Assembly (NCBI GenBank): GCA_037074765.1
Contig: JBAMDO010000574.1
Span: 1-64,000, forward strand
DNA length: 64,000 nt
Reading direction: 5' to 3'
Origin: Mansonella perstans
Taxonomy: Eukaryota > Nematoda > Chromadorea > Rhabditida > Onchocercidae
The position numbers and the translations under genes were made by a program. Below the pieces are notes generated by a model. The model did not search any database and had not been told where the DNA came from. It saw only the letters and a program-made list of their open reading frames with translations. Of the stretch, positions 30,081 through 46,907 are shown one piece after another (position 1 is the stretch's first letter; each line of letters opens with the position of its first letter).

Positions 30081-32609
30081 CTAATGAGATACATGATGGA
30101 CGTCATGTGAATGACCATGACCTTCGCTGTAACTATTACATTCATGTTCATGAGAATGGGAATGAGAATAGGAACGTGATTCTTCGAATTGATTTACTGA
30201 ACTTGAAGAATGAAATTGTGCAGGTCGGTCATACGGTATTGTCTTACATGCTGTTTGCCAACTTGTTACTACATCCTTGATAATCTAAAAAGTTTTTTTT
30301 CCTTTAAATTATAACATATAAAATCGTTTATTTCTTGAAGTAATTTTGGATTCAAAAGGAGTTCTGCGATATATAATAAAACTTTGAGCCAAAAATTTTC
30401 TTCGAAATTTTATTGATTATTCTTCATGAAATTTTTCTCGATTTCTGGATCATTAATTACAATGGTACCATGAGTTTACTTTTTCAAAATTCTAATTTTT
30501 ACCTGCACTGTTAATATAGAGATCACAGCAGAAAGTTTTTCGGTTATTAAAGCTAGCACCAACTGTTCATCAGCGTCACGACGTACGCGAACATCCACTG
30601 TACCAGCCATTGTTGTGAAATCTAATTGCCAAAAATGAGCCAACCGTAATTCGAGAACTCCATCGATTGTCGATGCCTCTGATATACATCTAAATCGAAG
30701 AATGAGATCGGTAAACAGTTATAAATTTAAAAACCAAAAAAGCCTATTTCTTTTCCTGCCAAAATTAAAAAATGTTTGAAAATTAATAAAACTAATTTAT
30801 AAACAAAACAATTATTCGAATGATATTATCTACAATATAATTCTTAAGGATTAAAGATAAGCACTGATAAATTAATCACTTAATGCAAAATAATTAACAA
30901 TCAATTCATGAAATGCATAAGTCCGAAAAGTGAAAGAATTACTAACATACCTATCTAACTGGTTGTGTATATGTGGTGGAGTGGTTTGTAATAAAATTCG
31001 ACCAGTATATTTTGATAGTGGCCACATCGTCAGAAAGATACAAACTGAAAGTATTAACGTAGCAACCGCATCGATCCACCATAAGCTCGATACAAACCTT
31101 AAAAGGAAATGATAAAAAAGAGCTTAAAGTAGATAAAGAGTTTTCATCATATGCCTAAGCATAAGCCTAAGCTTTTGACGACAAATGGAGGAAAAAAATT
31201 GATGGTAGAGAAGAGAAGGTGAAAAACTGTAGAAATTATTTATTCATTCCAAACTCATAATATCTTAAATTATCAAAATAATTTGCAAAATTTGCGAATA
31301 TATAAGATGAAATTTCTTACCAATGTGTAATTACACACGCTGCGGTTGTTAAAAGAGCTAAAAGTGATAATGCATTCAGTCTGGGCAATAGAAGTACGCT
31401 AAGACCAGGTAAAAAGTAACAAACTGCATGGGAAATATCAGCGAAATGCTCCTGAAAATGACAAAACATATTTATCAATTTCTAGAAAGAAATATTTAAT
31501 TAATTTTGACCTCAGTGTTCTGAACCTTTCTTCTTTTGTTGTGATAACCATAATATCCGTTTCTCTATATCCACCCTTTTTTCTTCCTTTTTTGGGAAGA
31601 AGCAAAGAATTATCAATCATCCGAAGAATCAACAAAATCTCAGTGGTCAAAATTTGAATTTTAAAATGAAGAAATTAAATTTTTCCCTCAGATGATATGC
31701 AAATAGAAAAACATACCTGTAAGGAAGAACTACTGGATGCAGTAAGCACATGTTGTATCGGTTGATTTTTGACACCGTAAGCAGCAATTTCCAATGAAAC
31801 AGATGCTGCGACAGCACCAAAAATATACAAGCCATTTGGATGAAGATGATGATCATTCTCCAGGATATGCTCCAAACTTTCTTTAATCAAAAATATTGCT
31901 GCTAAAGTTGCAAGTACCTAAAAATATGAACACTCAAAAAGGAACGAAATCACTTCGAGATCTGTCACTACAGAATTTATATACGCTAATTTCGGTGTTT
32001 CTCAACATATCACAATGATAACCTGTAATCGTTTATCAGGTCCTTTTCCAAATACAATATTATTATTATAAACTATTACTGAAAACTTAAATCTAATACA
32101 AAAAGATTTCATACATATAATTTTTCATTCGTTATTTATCTGAACATATGAAAATCTTTATACACATTAAAAGAGAGCTAATGAAATTTGAATTAAAGTT
32201 TAATTTACTAAACTTTAGTTAGAAGTTAGAAGTATGAACATTTTAGTTACTAAACTTTTTTAGGTCTTTTTTAATGACACAAAAAAGTATTGCCATCTTG
32301 AAAAAGTAATATGTCAAATAAATGAACAAAATAAGAACTAACAGTTGTAGCAAAAACTGCAAGAACAGGTGCCCGAGCAAAACCATATGTATAATTAACT
32401 GATGGCTTCTGTGTTACTGATAGAGAAATAACGGTCGATACTAATGAGAAGAAAGAAAATGCTGAAAGCCATGCAGCTACTGTTAATATCAGTGATCTGG
32501 TAATTGAAATGCTACCAATAAGGAATAATATACATATACCACAGATAATAGCTCCAATACAAGCTTGTCGTACGTTTGAATTAGACCATGCTATTACAAT
32601 CGATGCCAT
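30081..32609 (-). CDS. SLC30A6: Cation diffusion facilitator, ZnT6 / TOC-1 type
   Basis: Six exons (32609-32343, 31917-31717, 31451-31321, 31097-30951, 30689-30503, 30284-30081) join to 378 residues. Membrane segments are followed by VNYTYGFARAPVLAVFATTVLATLAAIF and a stretch (LQEHFADISHAVC, LPGLSVLLLPR) close to human ZnT6. The cytoplasmic domain has QTTPPHIHNQLDR, STIDGVLELR, HFWQLDF, GTVDVRVRRDADEQ and SILTVQ. ZnT6 forms a heterodimer with ZnT5 in the early secretory pathway, where it lacks some metal-binding residues and acts as a modulatory partner rather than a transporter. In place of the usual HxxxD/HRAE pattern, the segment here reads YGFARAPV, fitting a non-transporting partner. The C-terminus is His-rich (HSHSHEHE, EGHGHSHDVHH). 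The ATG is two bases after a trans-splice acceptor. Confidence 0.92.
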
Positions 32610-32611
32610 TA

Positions 32612-32613
32612 CT
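32612..32613 (-). other. Trans-splice acceptor, ZnT6 gene
   Basis: The minus-strand sequence aggtatttacag is followed by TA and the ATG of ZnT6. Confidence 0.6.
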
Positions 32614-32642
32614 GTAAATACCTTTATAGCAATAAATAAATG

Positions 32643-32813
32643 CACGTGAATTACGCTATCGATGTAATTAATATATATGCACTACCTTAGTCGCAATATA
32701 AAGTAATAAGTAACAGGGAAATGTGACACACACGTGAATTACGCTATCGATGTAACTAAATATATGCATTACCTCAATCGCAATATAAAGTAATAAGTAA
32801 CAGGGAAATGTGA
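32643..32813. repeat. Direct 88-bp duplication upstream of ZnT6
   Basis: Two near-identical copies (32643-32726 and 32731-32813) run from cacgtgaattacgctatcg to cagggaaatgtga with a few changes. Each contains a CACGTG palindrome (E-box) and an ATCGAT. They lie 34-204 bp upstream of the ZnT6 ATG, in its outron or promoter. Confidence 0.9.
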
Positions 32814-33610
32814 TTCTATCATATTCTTATTGAAGTTGGTTATATTTTGAATAAAATTAACAGAAATGATATGTGCTAGTTTGATTAAATTCACTGTCAG
32901 ACTTTGGATTCCAACAATTTCCAATACAATGTGATTGGAAGTTCAATCAACTTTAAACGCTAAGAAATCCGATAACTTATTTATGGAAATTCAATAATTT
33001 GCTTACGGAATTTTAAAGATAATAAGAAAATACAAATCAGAAAAATAGTTGCTCATGAATTCTTGCCAATGTATATTGTCTTATTCACTCAATCCTAATA
33101 TTTTCTGATAAATATCGCTGGATTTGACATTCCCTCAGAATCTTCTAAAATCTTAAAAAATTTTCGTTCTTTTGCTAGAAAAAAATGTTAAATGCTCAAG
33201 AAAATGCAATCATTAATTAGCAATGACTGATAAATCATCGACAAACTTATCATTTATTTTAATTTAATTTTGCACCTAATCCATTCAAGCTGATATTTGA
33301 TATGCAATTTTACTGCTAATTTCAATACTGTCTAAATCTGAAACAAAACTTTATGCACACTGTGATCAAATTAAGAAACACAATGCAATGAACACAACAA
33401 CGAATAGCAGAGAGAGAGAAAATTAAAAATTTAATCTTCATAACTGCAAAAAAAAAAAATATAGAATACGTGATAATGAATAATGACATTTACAATCATT
33501 AAAATGAGATCATCTTTTCATAACAATGCAGTAAAATAAAATATAAATTAATCTTTAGAAAGCTAGAAATCTCGAAAAAATTTTAAAATTTGAAATATTT
33601 TTCAAAGAAT
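32814..33610. other. Intergenic, upstream of ZnT6 and downstream of KAP3
   Basis: AT-rich sequence between the KAP3 stop and the duplicated ZnT6 leader. No gene is seen. Confidence 0.5.
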
Positions 33611-38360
<4,750 letters not shown>

Positions 38361-39033
38361 CACTTGTTTTTCTCGATATTAAAAATTATCCTTTTGTTGT
38401 AATGTTAACTCAATATTTCTCTGTGTATTTTAATTTTGTCCTTCAGTAATATCATTAAGTTGCAGTCGGTAAACAAGTGCTGAAATGATAAAAAAAGGAA
38501 CAGAACGAACTTCCTCGAGAATTGACAACTGTTTCGATCAGTTTGCTCCATTCTTCTGATCAGTATAATTCCATAAGGATAATATTGAAAGATCTATACC
38601 ACATCACAGTGTGTAAATGCTGCTGAATGTATTTTATACCGATCTGAAAATCAACAATCTTGCTGAATAAAACTGGCCAACAGAAATCCGATTATTCATG
38701 TGATGTGTAAAAATAGATCAAATCACGCCACTATAGCAGCATGTTTCGTTGCTAAGCAACTACCGACTGTTAAATAAATTTGTTATTGTATCAGCATATT
38801 TCAATTTTTATGCTTGAAGTTATTAAGTCCAACAAAATTCTAACTTAAAGTTCTCCAAAGTTGTCGTTTTTTCGTCTTATCCATACGATTTTTTCATTCT
38901 TACCTTAAATAAAAACCTTTAATCAAATTAATATACAGGTTAAATTCAATGGGCATTCAATGACAAATCAGCTTAATATGTACTACAGTATCAAAAATTA
39001 GAATTGCCGCGATTGAAAAACTTAGTGAGCGAA
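38361..39033. other. Divergent promoter region, KAP3 / IQ-motif gene
   Basis: About 670 bp between two head-to-head genes, holding the candidate X-box. No coding sequence is seen. Confidence 0.5.
38748..38760. promoter_or_regulatory. Candidate X-box (RFX/DAF-19 site)
   Basis: GTTGCTAAGCAAC is a perfect inverted repeat of two RFX half-sites (GTTGCT / AGCAAC) with one base between them. It lies between the divergent KAP3 and IQ-motif genes, 388 and 274 bp from their start codons. RFX factors bind paired half-sites of this kind and drive ciliary genes, and KAP3 is such a gene. The spacer is one base instead of the usual two. Confidence 0.45.
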
Positions 39034-40725
39034 ATGGAATTGAACGAAAGTTTCGCTAATACTTTAAGGATTTCAAGCAAGTAAGGATTTCCTCAAATTG
39101 AAAATTCTGCGATACAAGCATGTCAAAATTACTTACATTTACTTTATTTAATTTCAAATTTCAAGTAATTCAAGAATGAAATATCGGAGATTGGAGAGAT
39201 TAAATAACGAAATACAACTTTTGACATTCTTGTGTCGTAAAAGTAAGGGCTATCAAATTTCTTATTGCTTTTAAACTTATTTAAAAGAGTTTTTTTTTTA
39301 AATTTCAAAAATCGAAAAAACAAAGGCATTCTGAATTATTCGATTCAAAAATTATAGTAAATCTATAAAGAAACACGATGAATTGCTAAAAACAAGTGAG
39401 GAAATACTACGAAAATTGGAGGAAGTTCGACAGACAAAAGCATATGAAATAATGAAGTATGAAACGATTATACGTATGAATGCTTCAAGTGTTAGTACTT
39501 ATCTGCGACAACAACGTTTAAAATCAAATGAAAGATTACCGAAAGGGACAGATGACATCTATCAAAAACATCAAGAAGAAATGAAAAATCATGCTGCTAC
39601 TATTATTCAACAATTTGTCAGGAAATTCGTTTTTTTATTTTGTTTTGCATTTTTTGAATCCATCATTGATTAGGGAACTTTTAGAGTACTGGAATAGAAG
39701 TAATTAATTAAATAAAATTTGAGACATTACTTAGTTTAATGTCCACATCAAAAATCAGTTGAACCACCATCATTTTGTATTAAATTTTTTCTAGTTTCGA
39801 CGAACTGTTCGGAAGAAACAAGTTGATCGGATATTTTGCACCTGGAAATGGATACCACTAGCTAAACGAGTACAATACATTGAAGCTATAGCAAAACGTA
39901 TGTCAGGTGGTGCTATACCGCGTAGGATCGATCAATCAATTATCAAAAATAAGGTCACATTTTGGAAATAAGATAGTTGAAAAATTGAAATTGTAAACAA
40001 CCAAAAATTTACTGCCACCGGTCAATTTAAAAAAAGTAAAAATTTTGATAGAGTGATTTTGCTAATTAACTAAGCTCATTTAATTGAATTACAATTTATT
40101 TCCATTAATTTATAATTAGAAAAGCTTATCAGAAATGCATTTAACCTTTACGATATTGATGAATTCGGAAGAGTTTTACAATTCGACGATAATTATATTA
40201 GAGGGAAAATTGGCTCTGTCATTCATTAGATCATTAATGAACGATGAATCATTATGCCAATTGATCACTTTAACAAAAGATTGCATTGTTAATCTAAATT
40301 ATAAATTTGTCTTTACACTGTAAACAAAAATTTCATATGTAATTTTTACAGCTTAATGAACGGAAGAGAACGATGTACGCTAATGTTGACAATTATGTTC
40401 GACGTGAACAACTAATTAAGTGTATTGCAAATGATCTCGCATTACTTAATGGTGAGTACGACAAAACTTATTAGTATCATTAAATTAGTAAACTTATAGC
40501 ATCGATAAATCTATTCCATTAAATATTTCAATTTAGGATAATTAATTATTCTGATAAGTGTACTTCTTTAAAATATTTTCATTACGTGATAGCAAGTTAT
40601 CATTTCAATTGAAATCATCATATATTCCGGAAATGTCAACAGAATTGGAATACTTTGCAGGTATAACAAATCTTGATGATTTAATGGAAATTAATTCGAA
40701 CAATTTTTCTCTCAGAAGACAATAA
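39034..40725 (+). CDS. IQ-motif coiled-coil protein, family not recognised
   Basis: Likely exons are 39034-39080, about 39166 or 39175-39242, 39371-39628, 39795-39953, 40120-40287 and 40352-about 40451, with a last exon ending at the stop 40723-40725. The protein starts MELNESFANTLRISS. It is charged and helical (ERLNNEIQLL, KTSEEILRKLEEVRQTK). It has an IQ calmodulin/light-chain-binding motif, IIQQFVRKFFRRTVRKK, formed across the 39628/39795 splice, and ends FSLRRQ. I cannot assign a family. Its head-to-head position with KAP3 and shared X-box suggest, but do not prove, a ciliary role. Two joints are unsettled: the exon ending at 39242 (phase 1) does not fit the next open frame at 39371 (phase 0), and the last intron has two possible donor/acceptor pairings. 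Confidence 0.6.
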
Positions 40726-42333
40726 TGTGATTATCACATGAAATATTAACAAACATACATTCTCATTCCCTTTTTTTGACAATATTTGAAATGAAAATCA
40801 TTAGAAAATTTATACAGTGGTTTCCTCATCCCTATATGCTTCAAATTATACAACAAATAATTTAGTTGTAAATTTATCAGCAATAATAATGATAGTAAAT
40901 AGCAAAAACGATATAATCAATTACTTCATGCAATAAAATATTTTTATTTTTAAAAAAATACGAATTGACTGAAACCACGGTAGATTTATGCAGAAATGGT
41001 AGAAACAAAGAAAAAAACAAATAAACCGAAATGAAACCTTCGTAGAAATAAACGACACTTTTATTCTTATCATAACTTTTATGATGTAGTTTTCCATAAG
41101 AGAATTACCATTAAAAATTCGTCAAATAATAATTATTTTTTGTATCTTTTAGTCAAATTCTTTTTCAATAATTCTAATATATCTGTTTCATTTTTTCCAT
41201 ATAAAACTACATCAATTTGTAGCTTCCAGTCATGCACAGTAATCAAGAACTGTAATCATCATCACCAAATACTTCAAGAAAAATAATATTCGATTTTAAA
41301 ACTGAGAGAGATCGATCATGAAAATTGCAATTAAAAAAAAAAAAAACACTGATACACATACAGAATATATGGATCTACCGGCCTCGAACAATAAAAGTAA
41401 AAAGATTGAGAGCACTGATTTATAAATATTTATAAAAAATACACATATTTATTTTGAAAGTATTTTCTCATCCAAATGAATCAAAAGAAAAATGGCAAAT
41501 ACAAACAATTCGGAAATTTACAAATTCGTTTATGAAAGAAATGAAATTACACCGAACAAATGATCCAAACACTTGAACCAAACAAAGATGGAAAAAAAGG
41601 ACAACCAAATAGGATGGGCCTACATACATCACCATTCATTTAACACTATCATACAACAGTTCCACGACCTTTAAAATTGTAAGACACCAAAAAATGAAGT
41701 TAAATAGTAGAAGTGAACCTCTCCTAAATAACTGGCTGAGCATTTACAGAAGAAAGATGGGAATCATTATCATTCTGGAATAAACTGCATTACCATTACC
41801 TATTTGTGTAACATCCCGATATAATCCGAAGAACAACTCGTCCTCCCCCGAATGCATCCGACAACAAATCTATGAACCTTTCTAAATTGAAAATTTTCAG
41901 ACATACTAATGCGGTGGCATAGTTTTTTAAAATTTCGAATTAGCAATTTCTGTAAGACCGATCCACTAATTATGAATTGACAAACACAGTTCAGTATGTT
42001 GTTTCGATACACAAACAAAATTAATATGAAACAAAAGAATGTACAGAAAGAAATACCATCGGATTGATCAGTACTATTTATATATATATATAAAACTATA
42101 TATATATATATATATAGTCGAAAGTAATTTACCGAGCCTATCGAACCGATCATTCTGCCCATTCTTTAATTCTTAAATTTATTGTATTCCTAAAATTCTA
42201 AGACTCCCTCAAGCAACTTGAAATGCAAATCTCTTCTAATCGTTTACTTTTCAATTCCATTAAGCCTTTATCTTTTTGGAAAACAAACAGAATTGAATAT
42301 TTTTGAAGAAATAAAGAACAGCACCCCAGAATT
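40726..42333. other. Convergent intergenic region, IQ gene / eIF4B
   Basis: AT-rich 3' sequences of the two flanking genes, with a TA run near 42078-42117. The minus-strand open frame at 41800-42162 crosses this TA run and looks like noise. Confidence 0.5.
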
Positions 42334-45300
42334 TCAATCGTCTGCTTCGAGAAGTGCTGCATATTTGTTCTCGGATGAAAATGTAAATGGCTTCGGTTCA
42401 ATATACTTTGGCATTTCTTTCGCTGTTGCTATCTGTAATAATCATTTTATTGACATTATTATATTGACCGCTCGCAAAAAATGCTTCTAAAAACTCAATG
42501 ACATCAATCTACGAATCATCTAAATTACTTAGTTCATGATAATGAAGTGTTTTGACGTCTCAACTGTTTCCAGAAGAAAGGAAATACTTATTTCCGCCTT
42601 TGTAAAAAAATCGAAAAAAACTTGCAACTACAAAAATTGTGAGTGTGTGTACCTAAGAATTCAACAAATTCCGCTCACTCCAGAATTTTTTGCTGATATA
42701 TACAAATCTGGAGGACACCTGTTTTTTCTTCTCTCTTTTAGAACACTGCTGATCGGACTGTTGTTGCCATGACTGTTTGGCTGCCATCGCATTCGTGCCT
42801 GATATCGTTATGAATTCATCCTTTTCTTCTTTTGATATCGATTGTTGCTCTAATTTTGGTTCATTTTCAATTTGTTTCGGACAATTAGGTACAACAGGTT
42901 CCACACTTGAGCCATCACCGTTATGTTCAAGGGGAACTTTTTCTCTGTTGGCCACGAAATGCTTGTCTCTCTTCAATCCTAAACTTTTACTACTTGCACG
43001 ACCGCGACGTGAGCCACTTTTTCCTCGACGCACTGAAAAAATATCATTTGAAAACAAAATTTTAACTGGCGTAATTTTGTACCATTTCTCTACAATAGCA
43101 ATTAATATTTCCAAGAGTAATCAGACCATGCCATTTTCATTCTTTAGAAATCTTACAGTTCTGAAGAAAAAAACGAGAAATTTGGAAGCCCTTTATTACA
43201 TTGTAAAAATCAACCTGGAATATTTTGTAGCCTATTGTTAGGTGGCAACTGTGTATGGACAGAATCCCGAGAGCGAGTAAATGTTCGATAACTACTCCGC
43301 GTACGCTGCAACTGTGTAGATGTACGCGTTTCGAACACTTCAGGACACTGAAAAATGAAATCAAATTTTAGCTTGAAATTTTCCATAATTTCATATTATA
43401 TTTCGGAATGTTAAGCCCAACTAGAATTCTCAAGACTGAATTTAAATATACTTCATTGATATCAAAAGAATATAACTGTGCACCAAACTTAAAAAATCGT
43501 AACTTTTCATTTAGAATTGAGGATCTCAAAGATTCTGATGACTATCATCACCTTTTTCCCTTTTTCCTTCTTATATTATGTCATCACACAAATATGACGC
43601 AAATACTCCAAATGTAGGATTCAAGAGCAACAGGACAAATCATAAAGAAATCAAAATGGCTTACGTTTGAAAACGACTGCCGACGAACTGTTGAAATTGA
43701 TGGTTCAGGAAGTGGATGTGGAAACTGCGGAGTCGAACCTAATGTAGTAATAAGAGTTTCTGTTGGCCTCGCCACATGTTCTTCATTACTAACTAACTGA
43801 GTAACTAACGGCGGTATAACTGAAGTTGTCCGAACTTTTTCATCACCTTCCACATATTTATAATTTGTTTCCGCAACAGTTTTCTGGACTGGTGGTGCCG
43901 GTGGTGGAACATTTTCGCGATCACTTAAGGGGGGTTTAGTTATCAAAGTAATCTGTCCATGGATCAGTAAAGGAGATGCAGAAACGGAAACAGTACGTTC
44001 GCTGCTCTGAAAACCTGACATTTTTAATCAGTAAAAAAAATGCGATATTCTATACAAAATCTCTTAGATTCTATAAAGAGCTAATTCAAAAACGATAGAA
44101 AATAAATACTGCTTCTACTTCGCTAACCTTTCTAGATCGCTGTTCCGTTGCTTTGAAAGCTTCGTTTTCCAATCGCAGCCGTTCTTCTGCCTGAAATTAT
44201 ATTTTCGATTTTTTTTTTGTATCTCAGATTAAAATCTAGTTTAAATTCTCTGAAACTCAACCCTAGAAGGTAAAAAGCATCTACCTGCTTTTCTTTCTCA
44301 TAAGTATCTACGGGTTTCGCAAGACCAAAAATATTGGTTGGCCTAGCGGGCAAATCATCTCCACCACAATTAAGAGGCTTGGTCCGAGGTTGTAATTGCA
44401 GTCTACGTCTCTCATGCTTTTCGGTGCCATCTGTAGTATTACTTCGTATACTTTCCGTTCGAACACGTCCAGGATCTCTGAAACAATTCTTCTAATCAAT
44501 TTACTACTCTTTTATCCTTGTCAGTTCATTGATCAATTATATGAACTACATTCTGATACGAAATAAAAAGAAAACATCAATAGAGCATTAAAAGATGTTA
44601 TCATAAACTGTAAATATTGCAATTTACCTTTTATCGCTATCAAGCTCCATTTCCCCAGCATGGTGAAAGGAATGATTTTCATTAAATGCTGACGATCTCG
44701 AGGACACATCATATGTATATGAATCAGACCCGTGATTCTAAAATTTCCAAATTTTAATCTTAGGAATCCGAATTTTCACACAAATAATTAGAAAGAAAAA
44801 TTTTGAACAAACCGTAAAACGAGGAATTTGATTATTTCCAAGTCTTGGATGACGAAACTGACGATTCTCAAAGTCATATCTTCGATTATCTAAAGCAAAT
44901 ACTAATCATCACTTCATCTAAACAAAAATTAATATTTTGCGATAAAAAATCGCCGTTGTCCATAAAAAAATTCCAATTCTCGTCATTTAAATTTTAATTT
45001 TTTACTTGAATTGCTTGTTCTGTTAATGTTAAAAATAAACCTCGACCGCGATATGAAGAACAATGTTGCAGAGATAACCGATTAGCGCGGCTAACCGAAT
45101 TATAGGTACGATATGGTGCCGATGGAGGTCCTCGGTTAGGATGAGGTAACGTGCTGTAACCTCCTTCATGACAACCACCATTGTTCCTGTAGTGTCCATA
45201 AGCATTATTTGGTCCTACATTACCGCTAATAAAAGATGATCGAGACTGATGATCTTGAACAGACGTCCTACCATTACCAAAAGATGGACGAGACTGATGC

Positions 45301-46891
45301 TCTCGGAGTGATATCCTCAGCGAACGGCCTTGTAGTTCCTGAAGTTGCAGTAGAATCAATTAAGAAAAGTTCCAATCAATTTAAACCATTAAATTGATCG
45401 GAAAGAAAAAAACGATGATGTGTAGACTTACAACGTATAATTGTAGTCTTAAGTAGGCATAAAATTTACGAAATATTTTTCAAAAGATACAACAGAATAA
45501 TTTGTTTCGTTTAGAAAAAAATCTACCATGTTATTCAATTTCAGAGCGTTTACAAGAGCTTCTTGGGATGATAAAGAAACAATCGCAATACCGCGTCTAG
45601 CAGTTTGACCTTCTGAACGAATATTTATAACCTGCAAATTTTTAGAACAATGTTGTAACGATGAACTAAAAAAAACTGCATCAACTTTAGTAACAACATG
45701 ATCCATGTCAGTATCTGTATGTGATCAAACTAAAGCAATTAAGCAGGGTCTGCTAAACAGCTAACTCTCGATCACCATAAGTCCTACAAGCAATAGCTCT
45801 GCAACGTAGCACATCGCCAAACACTGGCATATGCGAACTGTTGCAGGAACTGAGCGAACTCATGATTTACCATTGCTGTAACGCAAATTTATCGAAATAT
45901 AATAAATCTGCTGACTTAGCGATGGAAAAAGCGCAAAGTCCCTGCAACGGAATTGAACCACATCCCTGTGTTTGACCCAGAATGCTCAAACCAATTTGCT
46001 AACAGCAAACTGTATCTCAACTAACAAATTAAGAGAATTTTCCATTCCATTAAATTCAGCTATTATTTGAACAATATTTTTTTTATTGCAATTAAAACAA
46101 AATCGAATTGTTGGTAACTTACATTGCCTTCACCTCCAAAGAAACAGAAGAGATCGTTATCAGAGGATTTATAATTAATATTGGCCACTTTAACTTCAAA
46201 CGGTGGTCTATCCGGCAAATGAGCTAAATCCACATTTCTGGAATGCGTTGCTCGGTCTAAACCTATCGAAGATGGTCTCATATTTCTGTCAGTTTTGCGA
46301 TGTTGATTACAATCAGCTTGTTGTGATACACTTACTCGTTGCACTGCATCAGAAACTTGCTTTGCCTCCGAGGAATCCTGAAATGATCAATGAGAATAAA
46401 ACGAAGAAAAATGAAAAAACCACTGAAAATGTGCAGTATTTCCAATCGTCAAGCAAACTATAAAAACGAATTCGATGATATATCGTGTGTTATCGTCATA
46501 ACAGAATATAGATAATATATACCTGGGCAGTGGAAGGCGAATAGGATGTTGTATGAGCATCAGCAGCAGCAGCATCAGCCCAACTTCCAATACCCTTATG
46601 CATATCGAAAATATCCATCAAACTAAAAGTTTTCTGGTTTTGCCGCTTTTTCGATTTTTGACTTCTACTTCCGGAACCAGGACCAGCTGCGGAACATGGC
46701 GTCCCAACTGGATGGCTATTAGTACCAGCCGTTTCCGAAAAAAAATCTGTTTCCTCAGTTACAATTGATTTAACAGTTGCAGATGTAGTAGTTAATATAA
46801 TATTGCTTTCCATTCCATCCATCAGTGGTTCCTGTTGCTGATGATGGATTTCCGAATTAGCGCCGTTTATGCAATTTACCTTAGTAGACAT
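42334..46891 (-). CDS. EIF4B: Translation initiation factor eIF4B
   Basis: Twelve exons (46891-46523, 46377-46123, 45631-45527, 45338-45041, 44889-44813, 44737-44628, 44477-44285, 44190-44128, 44006-43665, 43347-43215, 43032-42719, 42432-42334) join to 785 residues, longer than human eIF4B (611). The N-terminus has KKRQNQKTFSLMD, matching the KGKTISLTDF motif of eIF4B. An RRM of about 75 residues follows (DRPPFEVKVANINYKSS, RRGIAIVSLSS, RSLRISLRE), then an Arg/Gly/Ser/Tyr-rich region. The diagnostic block NIFGLAKPVDT is followed by EKQAEERLRLE. The last exon ends ENKYAALLEADD, like the KYAAL end of the human protein. eIF4B stimulates the eIF4A helicase during ribosome recruitment in the cytosol. 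The start ATG follows a trans-splice acceptor by 13 bases. Confidence 0.9.
45949..46001 (-). other. tRNA-like element (degenerate tRNA or SINE) in an eIF4B intron
   Basis: On the minus strand a B-box GGTTCAATTCC (45959-45949) lies downstream of an A-box-like TAGCAAATTGG (46001-45991) at tRNA-like spacing. This is a pol III promoter layout. The T-stem is only partly paired, and no acceptor stem can be formed. It therefore reads as a tRNA pseudogene or tRNA-derived SINE, not a working tRNA. The flanking intron sequence is less AT-rich than its surroundings. Confidence 0.4.
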
Positions 46892-46905
46892 TCACAAAAG
46901 CAGTC

Positions 46906-46907
46906 CT
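46906..46907 (-). other. Trans-splice acceptor, eIF4B
   Basis: The minus-strand sequence aatttctacag ends here. The leader to the ATG is 13 nt. Confidence 0.5.

Noticed and set aside
42777..43241. 154-codon plus-strand open frame
   Set aside because: It is antisense to the eIF4B exon at 42719-43032, which is supported by frame-consistent splicing.
46496..46590. Minus-strand frames overlapping the first eIF4B exon (46387-46590)
   Set aside because: They are shadows of the real exon in another frame.
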